Assembly (NCBI GenBank): GCA_025362035.1
Contig: JANYIN010000074.1
Coordinates: 104,238-168,237 of the forward strand
DNA length: 64,000 nt
Reading direction: 5' to 3'
Source: Gemmatimonadaceae bacterium
GTDB lineage: Bacteria > Gemmatimonadota > Gemmatimonadetes > Gemmatimonadales > Gemmatimonadaceae
Shown: positions 51,701 to 64,000 of the stretch, piece after piece
Position numbering within the stretch: position 1 is the stretch's first letter
Layout: every line of letters begins with the position of its first letter
Made by a program: the position numbers and the translations under genes
The notes under the pieces: generated by a model
Seen by the model: only the letters and a program-made list of their open reading frames with translations
Told to the model about the DNA's origin: nothing
Databases searched by the model: none

Positions 51701-54700
51701 GAGCTCTCGAACCAGGCGCGGGGCGACTACACGTTCGTCCATCCAAACAACCACGTGAACCTCAGCCAATCCACCAACGACGTGTATCCCACGGCGGTGA
51801 AGATTGCCCTGCACACCGCCATCGAGCAGCTCCGCACCGCCATGCGCGAGCTCGCGAACGCGTTCCTGGCCAAGGGCACGGAGTTCGCGCCATTCATCAA
51901 GATGGGCCGCACGCAGCTGCAGGACGCCGTGCCCATGACGCTGGGACAGGAGTTCACCGCATTCGGCCACACGATGCTGGAAGACGTCGATCGCCTCGGT
52001 GAGGCACAGGCGCTCATTCGCGAGATCAACATGGGTGCGACCGCGATCGGCACTGGCATCAACGCCCCGCGCGGCTACGCCGAGGCGGTGCGCGCGCATC
52101 TCTCCCGGATCACCGGCCTGTCGCTGATCACCGCCTTCGACCTGGTCGAAGCCACGTCCGACACCGGCGCGTTCGTGCAGCTCAGCGGCGTGCTGAAACG
52201 ATGCGCCGTGAAGCTCTCCAAGATCTGCAACGACCTCCGGCTGCTCAGCTCCGGTCCGCGCGCTGGCTTCGGCGAGATCAATCTGCCGGCTATGCAGCCG
52301 GGCTCGTCGATCATGCCCGGCAAGGTGAACCCGGTCATCCCCGAGGTGGTGAATCAGGTCTGCTTCGACGTCATCGGCGGCGACATGACCGTCACCATGG
52401 CGGCCGAGGCCGGGCAGCTGCAGCTCAACGTGTTCGAACCCGTCATTGCATTCCGGCTGCTGGCGGGGCTGGGCGCGATGACCAATGCGTGCTCGGTGCT
52501 GCGGGAGCGATGCGTAAATGGGATCACGGCCAACCCCGATCGCATGCGCCAGTTCGTCGAGCAGTCGATCGGCATCGTCACGGCGCTCGTGCCGGTCATT
52601 GGCTACGAGGTCAGCACGGAGATCGCGCGCGAGGCACTCGCGACTGGGCGCGGCGTGTACGACCTCGTGATGGAGCGCGGGCTGCTCACGCGCGCGCAAC
52701 TCGACCACGCGCTCGATCCGCAAGCGATGCTTCGATCGATGACCCCGCCGCTCGGGACGCCGCTGCAGCAGGAGTAGGCCGATGCCTCCGCGCCGCCGCA
52801 AACGCCTCGATCCCTTGCTGTTCGAGCTGCCCATGGCGCGAATTCGCGCCGGGGAGTTCACCGACGTCTACTTCAACCGGTCACGCGACGCGCTGCGCGC
52901 TGCGGGTCGCGACGCGCACGTTACATGGCAGGTATCCGTCAAGCGCGGCGGGTGGCTCGGCGGCATTGACGAGGCCGTTGCCCTGCTGAGGCTGGGCAGC
53001 GACGACTTTTCCGCCCTGGACGTGCACGCCCTGTACGAGGGCGATCGCGTCGAGCCCTGGGACACCGTCCTCCAGGTGGAAGGTGAATACGTCAACTTCG
53101 CCCACCTGGAGACGCTGATTCTCGGCACGCTGGGACGACGGACGCGGGTGTGCACCAACGTTCGCCTGCTCGTGGACGCGGCGCGGCCGAAGCCCATCTA
53201 CTATTTCGGCGCTCGCAGCGACCATCCCCTGCTGCAACCCGGCGACGGTTTCAGCGCCCACGTTGGCGGCGCGGCGAACGTGTCCACCGACGCGCAGGGA
53301 TCGTTCGCGGGCAAGAAGGGCGTGGGCACCATTCCGCACGCGCTGATCGCCGCGTGCGGAGGCAGCACCGTGGCGGCGGCGCTGGCGGTGGCGCATGTGC
53401 TTCCGCCGGACGTCCCGCTCGTCGCGCTGGTGGACTACGAGAACGATTCCGTGGCCACCAGTCTGGCGGTCGCGCGCGCGCTGGAAGGCCGCCTCTGGGG
53501 TGTGCGTCTGGATACGTCCGAGTTGATGGTGGACAAGTCCGTGCTGCCCCACATGGGCGCCTTCGTGCCGACCGGCGTCAACCCCGCGCTCGTCTGGAGT
53601 GTGCGCAACGCACTGGACGCAGAAGGCTTCGGCGACGTCCGGATCGTCGTGTCCGGCGGTGTCAACGTTGCGCGCATCCGTTCCTTCGCGGATGACGGGC
53701 TGCCGGTCGACGCCTATGGCGTCGGTGCCAGCGTCCACGATGGACGCTGGGATTTCACGGCTGACGTCGTCAGACTGTCCGGCGCCCCTCAGGCCAAAGC
53801 CGGGCGCGAACTGCGGCCCAACAGTAAACTTGAAAAGGTGAAGTAGCTCGCTCCGGACCAAACCGACGAGCCCAGGGGGGAGTGATGGCGGGGAAGAAGC
53901 TGGACGGTGCCGGCACCGAAAAGATGAAGACCATCGACGAGGCGACCATCCTGCTCCAGCGGCTGCATGGGCTTGTCGAGGGCTACGCGCTGGCGCTCAA
54001 GCAGAACAAGCCGACGTCGCTGTACGGCATGCAGGTCAAACGCGGCCTGTCGCCCCTGGTCGGACTGCTCAAGCCACAGTTCGGCTTGATCTCGGATCAG
54101 GTTGCCTCCCTCAACCTCGTTGCGACGCGCGGCGGCAGCGAACCCGCGAAAATCCGTATGCTTCGCGAAGGCGTGGGCTCCATCCGGCAGCAGCTCGAGA
54201 TCGCTGTGGTGCGGATCAAGGACAATCACGCCGTGGAAGAAGAAGTCGTGCCGGGCGCGCGAAAACCGGGCGAGTAGCGGCGGCGCACGCACGTGATTGT
54301 GGGGAAAAATCCTACATGAAATCACGGGAAATGGCGCTCGCTTCGCGTTGCTTTCACCCATGGCGCCCGGTACTTTCCCTAGCTGTATGACCTCCGCACG
54401 AGCGCGACCAATGGGTGCGATCGCGCCACCCCCGATCCTGTCGGAACAAGGACATCGCATGCCCCTGCCACCCCGACTGCGCCGGCACCATGCCGCTGCG
54501 CTGCCGGCCCTTCTCGCGATTTTCATCGCTGGCTGCGCCAACGCAGACTATCCGAACTCCGTCTTTACCCGATTCACGGAGTTCAATCGCGACATCGGCT
54601 ATCTGTTCAAGCTCCTGATCTACCTTGGCACCTTCGTCTTCATCTTCGTGGAGGGCATCCTGCTCTACACGATTTTCAAGTTCCGGCGCAAGAGCGATTC

Positions 54701-57700
54701 CGAGCGTCCCAAGCACGTACACGGGAACACCACGCTCGAGATTCTCTGGACGGCAATCCCGGCGGTAATTCTCGCCTTTATCGCGGTTCCCACCGTCCGC
54801 ACGATCTTCAAGAGCCAGGCGGTCGCGAGCGCCGACGCCCTGCAGGTGGAAGTGATCGGACACCAGTGGTGGTGGGAATTCCGGTATCCGCAGTACCAGA
54901 TCACCACGGCCAACGAGATCTACCTTCCCGTGGGCCGAAAGGTGAACTTCAAGTTGACCACGCAGGACGTGCTGCACTCGTTCTCCATTCCGCAGCTCGG
55001 CGGCAAGCGCGACCTGATCACGAACCACGTGAACTACCTGTGGTTCACGCCGGACTCGGTGGGAGAGGGTGCGTGGAACGGGTTCTGCGCCGAATTCTGC
55101 GGCACGTCGCACGGCAACATGCACTTCCGGGTGTTCACCGTGGCGCCGTCCAACTTCGAGGGCTGGGCGGCGAACCAGCAGAAAATGGCCGCGTTCGGCG
55201 CCGTGGCGCCCGCCGCCGCGTCCGTGGTTCCGGTTTCGACGCCCGATGGCACTGCCAGGGGCTCGGCGGTGGCACTTCCCGCTGCGACGGGAATCGCCGC
55301 GGCGACGCCAACGGTTCCGGTCGTGACCAATCCGACGCACCCGGCAGGCACCGCGGTGCCCGCCACATTCGTGTCCTTTCCGTACGACAAGCTGGGCGTG
55401 CACAACATCCCGCAGACGCCGCTCCCCGAGGGGCTCACGTTCAACGAGTCGCTCAAGGGCGATCCGCAACGCGGCCTCGACTTCATGACGAAGCAGATGG
55501 GCGGTGGCTGCGTCGGGTGCCACATGATCAACGGGAACCCGGTGATGCGGGGGGTGATCGGACCGAACCTCACCCACGTCGCGTCGCGCACCACCCTCGC
55601 GGGTGGCATCTACCCGAATGACGCAAAGCATCTGGCGCTCTGGGTCAAGAACGCGCGCTGGATGAAACCGGGCGTGATCATGCCCACGCTCGGCGCAGGG
55701 CAGTACGACCCCATCACCAAGACGTACATCCCCAAGACTGGCCTCAACGACCAGCAGATCGCTGACATCGTGGCCTACCTGCAAGCGCTCAAGTAACGCC
55801 GACCCCCGGAGATAAGGACGACATGGCAATTACAGCTACCGCCCCGGCCTACGCCCCGGTCGAGAGCTACGTCGGCGAGAGTGGCCTGTGGAGCTGGCTC
55901 ACGACCGTCGATCACAAGCGGATCGGCACGCTTTATCTGTTCACCTCGCTTTTCTTCTTCGTCGTTGGCGGATTGGAAGCGGGGATGTTGCGCTGGCAGC
56001 TCGCCGGACCGAACAAGCACGTGCTCTCGGCCGAGTTGTACAATCAGATGTTCACGATGCACGGCACGACCATGATTTTCCTGGCGATCATGCCGCTGTC
56101 CGCTGCATTCTTCAACTACATCATTCCCCTGCAGATCGGCGCACGTGACGTCGCGTTTCCACGTCTCAACGCGTTCAGCTACTGGGTGTTTCTGTTCGGC
56201 GCGCTGTTCATGAATTTCTCCTGGCTCATCGGCGCGGCGCCCAACGGCGGGTGGTTCGGCTATGCGCCGCTCACCACCATGCAGTTTTCGCAGGGCTTGA
56301 ACATCGACTTCTGGGTCATCGGTCTTCAGATCCTCGGCGTCAGTTCGCTCGCGGCGGCCTTCAACTTCATCACCACGATCATCAACATGCGTGCGCCGGG
56401 GATGAACCTGATGCGCATGCCGATGTTCACCTGGAATGCGTTCGTCGTGCAGTTCCTGCTCGTGTTGGCATTTCCCGTCATCACCATCGCGCTGGTGTTC
56501 CTGCAGTTCGACCGGTTTTTCGGCACGAACTTCTACACGATCGCCGCGGGGGCCGACCCGCTCCTCTGGCAGCATCTCTTCTGGATCTTCGGACACCCGG
56601 AGGTCTACATCCTGATCCTGCCCGCGTTCGGGCTGACTTCCGAGATCATCCCGACGTTTTCGCGCAAGCCGATCTTCGGATATCCGGTCATGGCGTACGC
56701 CACGATGCTCATCGCCTTCCTGGGCTTCGGCGTCTGGGCACACCACATGTTCGCGGTCGGCATGGGACCCATCGGCGATACCGTGTTCGGCGTCACCACG
56801 CTGCTGATCGCCATTCCCACTGGCGTGAAGATCTTCAACTGGATCTTCACGATGTGGGGGGGCTCGCTGCAGTTCACCACGGCCATGAAGTTCGCGATCG
56901 GGCTCGTTGGGCTCTTCACCATTGGCGGCATCTCCGGCGTGATGCACGCATCGCCGCCGGCCGACTTGCAGCAGACCGACACGTACTTCATCGTGGCCCA
57001 CTTCCATTACGTGCTGTTCGGCGGGTCGATGATGGGCATCTTCGGTGGCATCTACTATTACTACCCGAAGATGACGGGCCGGCTGATGAGCGAGTCGCTC
57101 GGGTCCTGGAATTTCTGGCTCACCTTCATCGGCATGAATCTCACGTTTTTCCCGATGCACTTCTCGGGCTTGATGGGGATGCCGCGCCGCATCTACACCT
57201 ACGACTCGGGCCAGGGTTGGGACGGCTTCAACCTCGCCAGCTCCATTGGCACGATCGTTCTCATGATCGGAGTGGCGCTTTTCCTGCACAATTTCTTTCG
57301 CAGCTTTCGCAGGGGTGCCATCGCCGGGAATGATCCCTGGGGCGCGGCGACGCTCGAGTGGTCCATCCCCTCGCCGCCGCCGGAGTACAACTTTGAGAGC
57401 ATCCCGCGCGTGACCTCGCGCTCGCCGCTGTGGGACGTCAAGACGCCGACGCTCTCGGCTGAAGTCCCGCACACGAGCGGCGGCGATCAGCGGGTCAACG
57501 TCAGTTTCGCCGGGTCGCACGTGGGACATACCGACTCCGCGCCGCTGACCAGCGAACCGCGGCAACGCGCCGAATCGGGCATGCACATCGAACTGCCCAC
57601 AGGCAAGTCCGCGCGGGAACTCGGCATTCCCATGCCGAATCCCTCGATCAAGCCACTGCTCTGCGCCGGTTCCATGGTCATCATGTTTTCCGGACTGCTG

Positions 57701-60700
57701 TTCATCCACAAGGACAACTTGCCGCTCGCCCTGGCCGTGATCATCGGAGGCGCCCTGTCCATGACCTTCTCACTCTATGCGTGGGTCCTCACCCCGCTGG
57801 AGGACGCTCACTAAATGGCACACGCCGCCGCCGTGCACAGCGCGCACGACACGCACGGACATCCGCCGACGTCAACGGGACTCGACAACAAGAAGATCGC
57901 CATCTGGGCCTTCATCGGCTCCGAGTGCATGCTCTTCGCGTCGCTGATCTCCACTTATCTGATCTACAAGGGCCGGAGCGTGGTCGGACCGTATCCGCAC
58001 GACGCATGTCTGCCGCCGGCCTGCAGCACGCCCCTCAAGGCCATCCTGAACATTCCGGTCACCTCCGCCTCCACATTCGTGCTGCTCATGTCGTCGCTCG
58101 CCATGGTGTTGGCGCTGGCGGCGGTGGAAACGAAGGATCAGCCCAAACACACCACTGGTGAGCGCATCCTCGGCTCGTCCAAGCTGTGGCTGTGGATGAC
58201 GGCGCTGCTCGGCGTCACGTTCCTGGGCTTCCAGGCGTTCGAATTCACGTCGTTCGTTCACGAAGGGTTGACGATCCGGACAAACCTGTTCGGCTCGTCG
58301 TTCTTCACGCTCACCGGCTTCCATGGTGCGCACGTGACGGCCGGGGTGCTGTGGCTGCTCACGCTGCTGGCCATCGACTATCGGCGGGGGCTCGGCCCGA
58401 AGGATGCCCTCAACGTGGACCTGGCCGCGCTCTATTGGCACTTCGTCGACGTCGTCTGGATCGCGATCTTCACGCTCGTCTACCTGATCAAGTAGGCCAA
58501 CGACCATGGCACACGACCCCTCTCACGACGAGCACACGACCCACGTTGACCATGCCGCGATGGGCATGGTCAAGGAACATCCGACCTGGTCCACGTATTG
58601 GAAGGTCGCGGTGATCCTCACGCTGATCACGGTCGTGGAAGTCTGGATCTATTACGTCCCCAGCATCCGCGATTCACGCGCGTTCGTCCCGATGTTGCTC
58701 ACGATGTCGGCGGTCAAGTTCGCGACCGTCGTCCTGTTCTACATGCATCTCCGCTACGACCACAGGCTGTTTCGCGTGCTGTTCACTGGACCGCTCATCA
58801 TCGCGTCATTCACTATCGTGGGGCTGCTGTTCCTGTTCGGGCACCTGCGCATTGGAGCGGGAGCCACCTGATGTTCCCGCCGATGTCGCTGCTATTGCAC
58901 CCGGCGGCACGCATCGCACTGTCCGAATTCACCGTTCACCCCAGTACGGTCGTTGGACTGGCCGCGCTCGGCGCGTCGTATCACTGGCGCGCGCGGCACG
59001 CGGCGGCGGAACAGGACACGCCCACCACCGGACAACGCGCCACGTTTTTCACCGCACTGGCGCTGATCTTCTTCTCGTTGAACGGCTGGCTGCACGACCT
59101 CAGCGACTACTATCTGTTCAGCGCGCACATGGTGCAGCACCTGATGCTGACCCTTGTCGCCCCGCCGCTGCTCATCATGGGGACGCCAGGCTGGATGCTG
59201 CGTCCCGCACTGCGATGGCGCGGAGTAGGACCCGTCGCCCGCTGGCTCACGGCGCCGACACGCTGCTTCGGCATCTTTAGCGTCGTCCTCGCCGTCTGGC
59301 ACCTGCCGCCGGTCTACGACATGGCGATGCAGCATCACAACGTGCACATCGTGCAGCATCTCTGCTTCATGGCCGCGGCGACGCTCATGTGGTGGCCTGT
59401 TCTGAGTCCCCTGCCCGAGCTGCCGAGGATCTCGTACCCGCTCCAGATGCTGTATCTCTTCCTGCTCAGCATCCCGATGTCGCTCATCGCCATCTGCATC
59501 GGGTACGCCGACCACATCCTCTATCCGGCGTACTCCAGCGCGCCCAGGCTGTGGGGCATCACCCCAATGGCGGACCAGTTCATCGGTGCGCTCATCATGT
59601 GGGTGCCGGGCGGGTTGTTCTTCTTTGCCATCATTTCGGTGGTGTTCTACCGATGGCAGCAGGTGGACGGTGACGAATCGCAGGCCGGGGCGCAGGTGGA
59701 TTGGCACCCGGCGCGCTGAGCATGCACCGTTGCCGCTGCAGGACAGGAACCGGTCGACACAGCGTGTCGGCCGGTTCTGCCATGCGGCGCGGCCTCACTG
59801 CATCTCTCCCCCGCCTAGCGCGTAGTTCAGCTCGCCCTTCAATTCGGGGTGGGATCGCCACATGTAGGTGCCCATCACCAGCGCGGCGATCAGATTGCCC
59901 GTTGCCACCTGCGCCCACCCGAGCGCGCCCAGAAACGGCGACTCCTGCAACGCGGAACTCATGCCGTAGAAGCCGATCTCGAACACCACGAACAGCATCA
60001 TCGCGCCCGCCAGCACGGTCGGCGCGGATTGCGCCCAGTACACGATCACCGAGACCAGGAGACCGGCGGCGATGAAGGCCAGAAAATGGAAGATGGTATA
60101 GGCGACCACGAACGTCACGGTTCCCTCCATGCCCGGCGGACCGAGTAGCCGGAGCAGACCGCGGCCCAGCGCCGCCGGAGTGGCAAATGCGTGGGCATAC
60201 AACATATCGACGCCCAGGAACCACAACGCGACAGCGGTCGCCCCGATGACTCCAGCAACGACGCCGTCACGAACGAGCGAATGACGCATTCGAACCTCCC
60301 TCTTGGCGTGGTGTCTGACAGTGCTGCTATCCGACACGCGCGATCTCGCGCGGCTTCACCTGGGCGTTCGCAAGCAGGCTGCGCACCTGCCGTCCTTGAA
60401 TGTGCGCGCCGCGGGCGGGTCCCGATAGAACGTTGCTTCGCCCGCCTCGACAAACCGGCACACTCGGGTTCTAGTTAGACAGACTCCATGAACTTCAGAA
60501 TCGTTCCCGGTGGTTCCTCCCGGTCCGCGTCATCTTGCCGAGGTCGCTAGCATGACCACCACACTGCCGTCCATCCCACGATCGACCGTCTCGGCATTCC
60601 GCGATCCTGAGTCGCTGAAGCCGAATACGCGTGAGCGCCTGCTGTCGCTGGACGTCTTTCGGGGCCTCACGATTGCCGGCATGCTACTGGTCAACGATCC

Positions 60701-63700
60701 CGGGAGCTGGGAGCACATTTACGCGCCGCTCGAACATGCGCCGTGGAATGGCTGGACGCCCACCGATCTCATCTTCCCCTTCTTTCTCTTCATCGCCGGC
60801 ATCACGACCCATCTGTCACTGTCGGCGCGACGCGCGCGCGGAGACAGCGAGCGGGCGATTCGTAACCAGATCATTCGACGGGGAGCGCTGATCTTCCTTT
60901 TCGGATTTCTCGTCAACGGGTTTCCGTATTTCACCTGGGGTGACGTGGCCGGTATTACGGATCCGACCTTTCTGCAGCGGGTTGGCGACCGGCTGCTTCA
61001 CTGGCGCATCATGGGCGTGCTGCAGCGGATCGGTCTCGCCTACCTCTGCGCGGCGTTGCTCACCTTTCGCACGTCGTTGCGCCAGCAGGTGCTGACGATC
61101 GCCGGCCTGCTGTTCGGCTACTGGATGGTCATGACCGTCCTGCCCGTGCCCGGCGAAGGAACCATTGGCGCGCTCCTGCTGGACTTCCCCGCGCGGACGA
61201 TGGCGGCATGGACCGACCGCATGGTCCTGGACTGGTCACGGTGGGGCCTTGGCAACCACCTCTGGGTTTCCAGCCGGACGTGGGACCCCGAAGGGATTCT
61301 CTCCACCGTGCCCGCCATCGCGACGTGCATGCTCGGAAACCTTGCCGGACGGTGGATCGCGCAGCGCGCGCCGCTCAGCGAGCGCCTGGCGGGGCTCTCC
61401 GCTGGCGGCGCCTTGTTGATGATGACCGGTCTGATGTGGCACTGGGTGTTCCCTATCAACAAGAGCCTGTGGACCAGTTCTTACGTGCTCTTTTGCGGCG
61501 GCATGGCGGCGCTCACGCTCGCGACGGTCATGTGGATCGTGGATTTTCAGAAGATCCGTGGATGGACGAAGCCGTTTGTGGTCTACGGCCTGAACCCCAC
61601 GATCGCGTTCGTGGGCTCCGGCATCATGGCGCGCTGCATCTACTCGATCTTCACGGTGACCGTGGGGGGAACGAGGGTATCGCTCGAGGAAGGGATCTAT
61701 CAGACGTTCTTCGCGTCCTGGCTCGCGCCGATCAATGCCTCGTTGGCGTTCGCGCTGTCGTTCGTCCTCTTGTGGTACGGGATCCTGCTCGTCCTCTACC
61801 GGCGGAACATCATTCTCAAGGTCTAGCGGCACGCGCCGCGGTCATGGGGCTAGATTCTGCGTACCAGTCTTTCTTCGCTGGAACGCGAGTTGCCTTCTCT
61901 GACAGCAATGTCCCATACAGTTTCCTGGTTGCGCGCGCTCGCGGTCGCAACCCCCGTCGTCATCGCGCTTTCCACCGCGACCTTCGTTGACGCGTCGGCC
62001 GCCGCTTTTGCGCCCGCTACGGGCGGGTTCGCGGCGCTCGCGCAGTCGCCCGCCGTCCGAAAAGGCGGCAAGCGCGCGCGCGGCAAGAAGCCGGTCCGCC
62101 GAAAAACGGTAGCGCGCAACGCGCGGGTGGCCACGGCCTCCACGGCGTGGACCTCGCCGCGCGGCGCGCCGGCGCTGGCGGCCGACCTTGGCGAGATGAT
62201 CAGCCATCGCGTGCGCAGCGGCACGTTCGGCGCGATGGTGGTATCGCTCACGCGCGGCGACACGCTGTTCGCCAAGAACGGCGGCGAGATGATGCAGCCG
62301 GCCTCCACGATGAAGCTGTTTTCGACCGCCGTCGCGCTCGATCGCTTCGGACCGGAATTCAGCTTCTCCACCGAAGTGCTCCGCGACGGGGCTCTCACGC
62401 CCGATGGCAAGCTGCAGGGCAACCTGTACCTGCGAGGCGAGGGCGATCCATCCATGTCGGCCCGGTTCTTCAAGGACCCGAACCTGCCGATGGCCACGCT
62501 CGCCCGTTCCATCGCCGCCGCCGGCGTCAAGAACGTAAGCGGCGACCTGGTGTACGACGCGTCCGCGTTCGACGACCGCAAGATCCCGGAGGGCTGGAAG
62601 ACCAGCTATCTCGGCGCTTCGTACGCCGCGCGGGTGTCGGCGCTGTCGCTCAACGAGAACCTTGTGTGGGTCGTCGTCAGTCCCGCCGGCAAGACCGCGC
62701 AAGTGACCCTGGAGCCAGTGACGACCACCATTCCGGTCCGCAGCAATGTGCGAATCGTCGGGGGGCGGCGCGGGCGGATCAGTGCGCGTCGTGCCGCGGA
62801 TGGCGGTATCGACGTGGCCGGCACCATCGGTTCGCTGAGTGGCCCCCTGCGTTATTCCCTCGTGGTCGAGGATCCCGCGCTGTTCGCCGTTGGGGCGCTG
62901 CGCGCCGCGCTGCAGAACGTGGGAGTGAGCTTCGACGGCACCATCCGCTCGGCGCGCACGCCGGCAACGGCCGTGAAGGTCGCGAGCTTCTCCTCGCCGC
63001 CGCTGTCACAGATCGTCTCCGAGATGAATCGCGAAAGCATCAACATCGTGGCGGAACTCCTCTTCCGTGACGCTGCTCGGGCCTCGACACCCGATGGCAC
63101 CAGTTCGGCCGACCGCGGGCTCGCCCACCTGCGCGATTTCCTCAGCAGGAAGGTGGGCGCCGATCCGCAGGCCATTCGGGTCTACGACGGCTCCGGGCTC
63201 TCGACGCTGGACTTTCTCACGCCGCGCACGATGGTTCAGCTGCTCAGCTACGCGCACAAGGGTCCATGGTCGTCCGCATTCCATGGTTCACTTCCGGTTG
63301 CTGGCGAATCGGAATTGCTCCGACGGCGCATGCGCGGCACACCCGCCGAGGGGAACCTCCACGCAAAGACCGGCACGACCAACACTGTCATCGGGTTGGG
63401 TGGGTACGTGACCGCCAAGGACGGCGAGATCGTCGCCTTTTCGTTCCTGTACAACGGGAACGACCGCTGGAACGCCAAGGCGACGATGGATGCGATGGGC
63501 GCCACCCTCGCGAATTTCGTCCGCGAGTAGCGGCGGCCTTCACTCGAGCGGCGCTCCCGGCGTGGCTCGTTACGAGCTGGACTCCCGCACGTCCATGCCG
63601 CGCCGCCGCAGCTCCGCGATGTAGGACTCGGCGGGAATGCACTCGTCGGGCGTCCACACGCCCGGCGGTGTGACCCGCCCGGTGGCCTGCATCTGGCCGG

Positions 63701-64000
63701 TGATCGATAGCGAGTACCCCGTGGTTCGCATCATCGCACTGATGCCCCGCGTGTCGTCATAGCGATCGATCAGATCGAACTGCCGAACGGCGGGAGCGCC
63801 GGCGCTCGTCCCGGCAACGGTAACCCGCAACGCCAGCAGGTCCCTGCCCTTGGGTTTGTTGAGCTTCGGCCCCACCACGCTGACGAACACGTCACGCGGA
63901 ATGACCTTCATTCCCTTCACGTCCACCGGCTCCTTATCGAGCAGCCCCAGGGAGCGAATCGTCTCCATGATCTCGGCATGGCCGGGATAGCGGAGCGTCT

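Overview
The window is high-GC, gene-dense bacterial chromosome with no rRNA, tRNA, CRISPR array, insertion sequence or phage gene that I can see. Several features fit Gemmatimonadota (Gemmatimonadetes) or a related soil lineage: many secreted peptidases, outer-membrane beta-barrels, a short carboxypeptidase-regulatory/plug protein, a HExxHxxGxxH protease of the DUF5117/DUF4953 type, ECF sigma factors (one with a DGPF-domain partner), a caa3-type oxidase and weak or absent Shine-Dalgarno sites. This placement is inference from gene content; no marker gene settles it.

Layout. 1-5.6 kb: edge of a DUF502-like gene, an AlkA-type glycosylase, a DUF445 protein, a secreted M24 peptidase and a GT-C-like membrane protein. 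5.7-15.1 kb, minus strand: a run transcribed M61 peptidase, zinc metalloprotease, FadN-type hydratase/dehydrogenase, thiolase, GT-C glycosyltransferase. 15.4-22.9 kb, plus strand: DUF3300 protein, OPT transporter, carboxypeptidase-like/plug protein, YtcJ-type amidohydrolase, small membrane protein, cobalamin-type binding protein. 23-25 kb, minus: a beta-barrel and a Gly/Tyr-rich secreted protein. 25-34 kb: M42 aminopeptidase, HEAT-repeat protein, an M28 peptidase relic, HDAC-family deacetylase, ECF42-type sigma factor with its DGPF partner, alpha/beta hydrolase, endonuclease III and a TonB-C lipoprotein. 34-41 kb: a large Ig-like/HExxH lipoprotein, peptidyl-prolyl isomerase with a 52-residue membrane protein missing from the ORF track, AAA ATPase, HD hydrolase, an ECF sigma/anti-sigma-like/Spy-like operon, a TonB-C relic and CsbD. 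41-49 kb: ferric-reductase-like protein, double-PDZ protein, ferritin-VIT1 fusion, beta-barrel, leucyl-tRNA synthetase and a chemoreceptor without a periplasmic sensor.

49-54 kb is the most unusual part. A Tat-exported Ntn-type asparaginase is flanked on both sides by copies of a GC-rich palindromic repeat. Next to it is an aspartase fused to a cyclic-nucleotide-binding-like domain, followed 4 bp later by a nicotinate phosphoribosyltransferase. Asparaginase and aspartase together could take asparagine to fumarate.

54-60 kb is a complete caa3-type cytochrome oxidase cluster (subunits II, I, III, IV and CtaG). The window ends with a HGSNAT/DUF5009-type membrane acyltransferase, a PBP4-type DD-peptidase and the C-terminal part of a saccharopine-dehydrogenase-family protein. 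The overall physiology suggested is an aerobic, peptide- and fatty-acid-using heterotroph.
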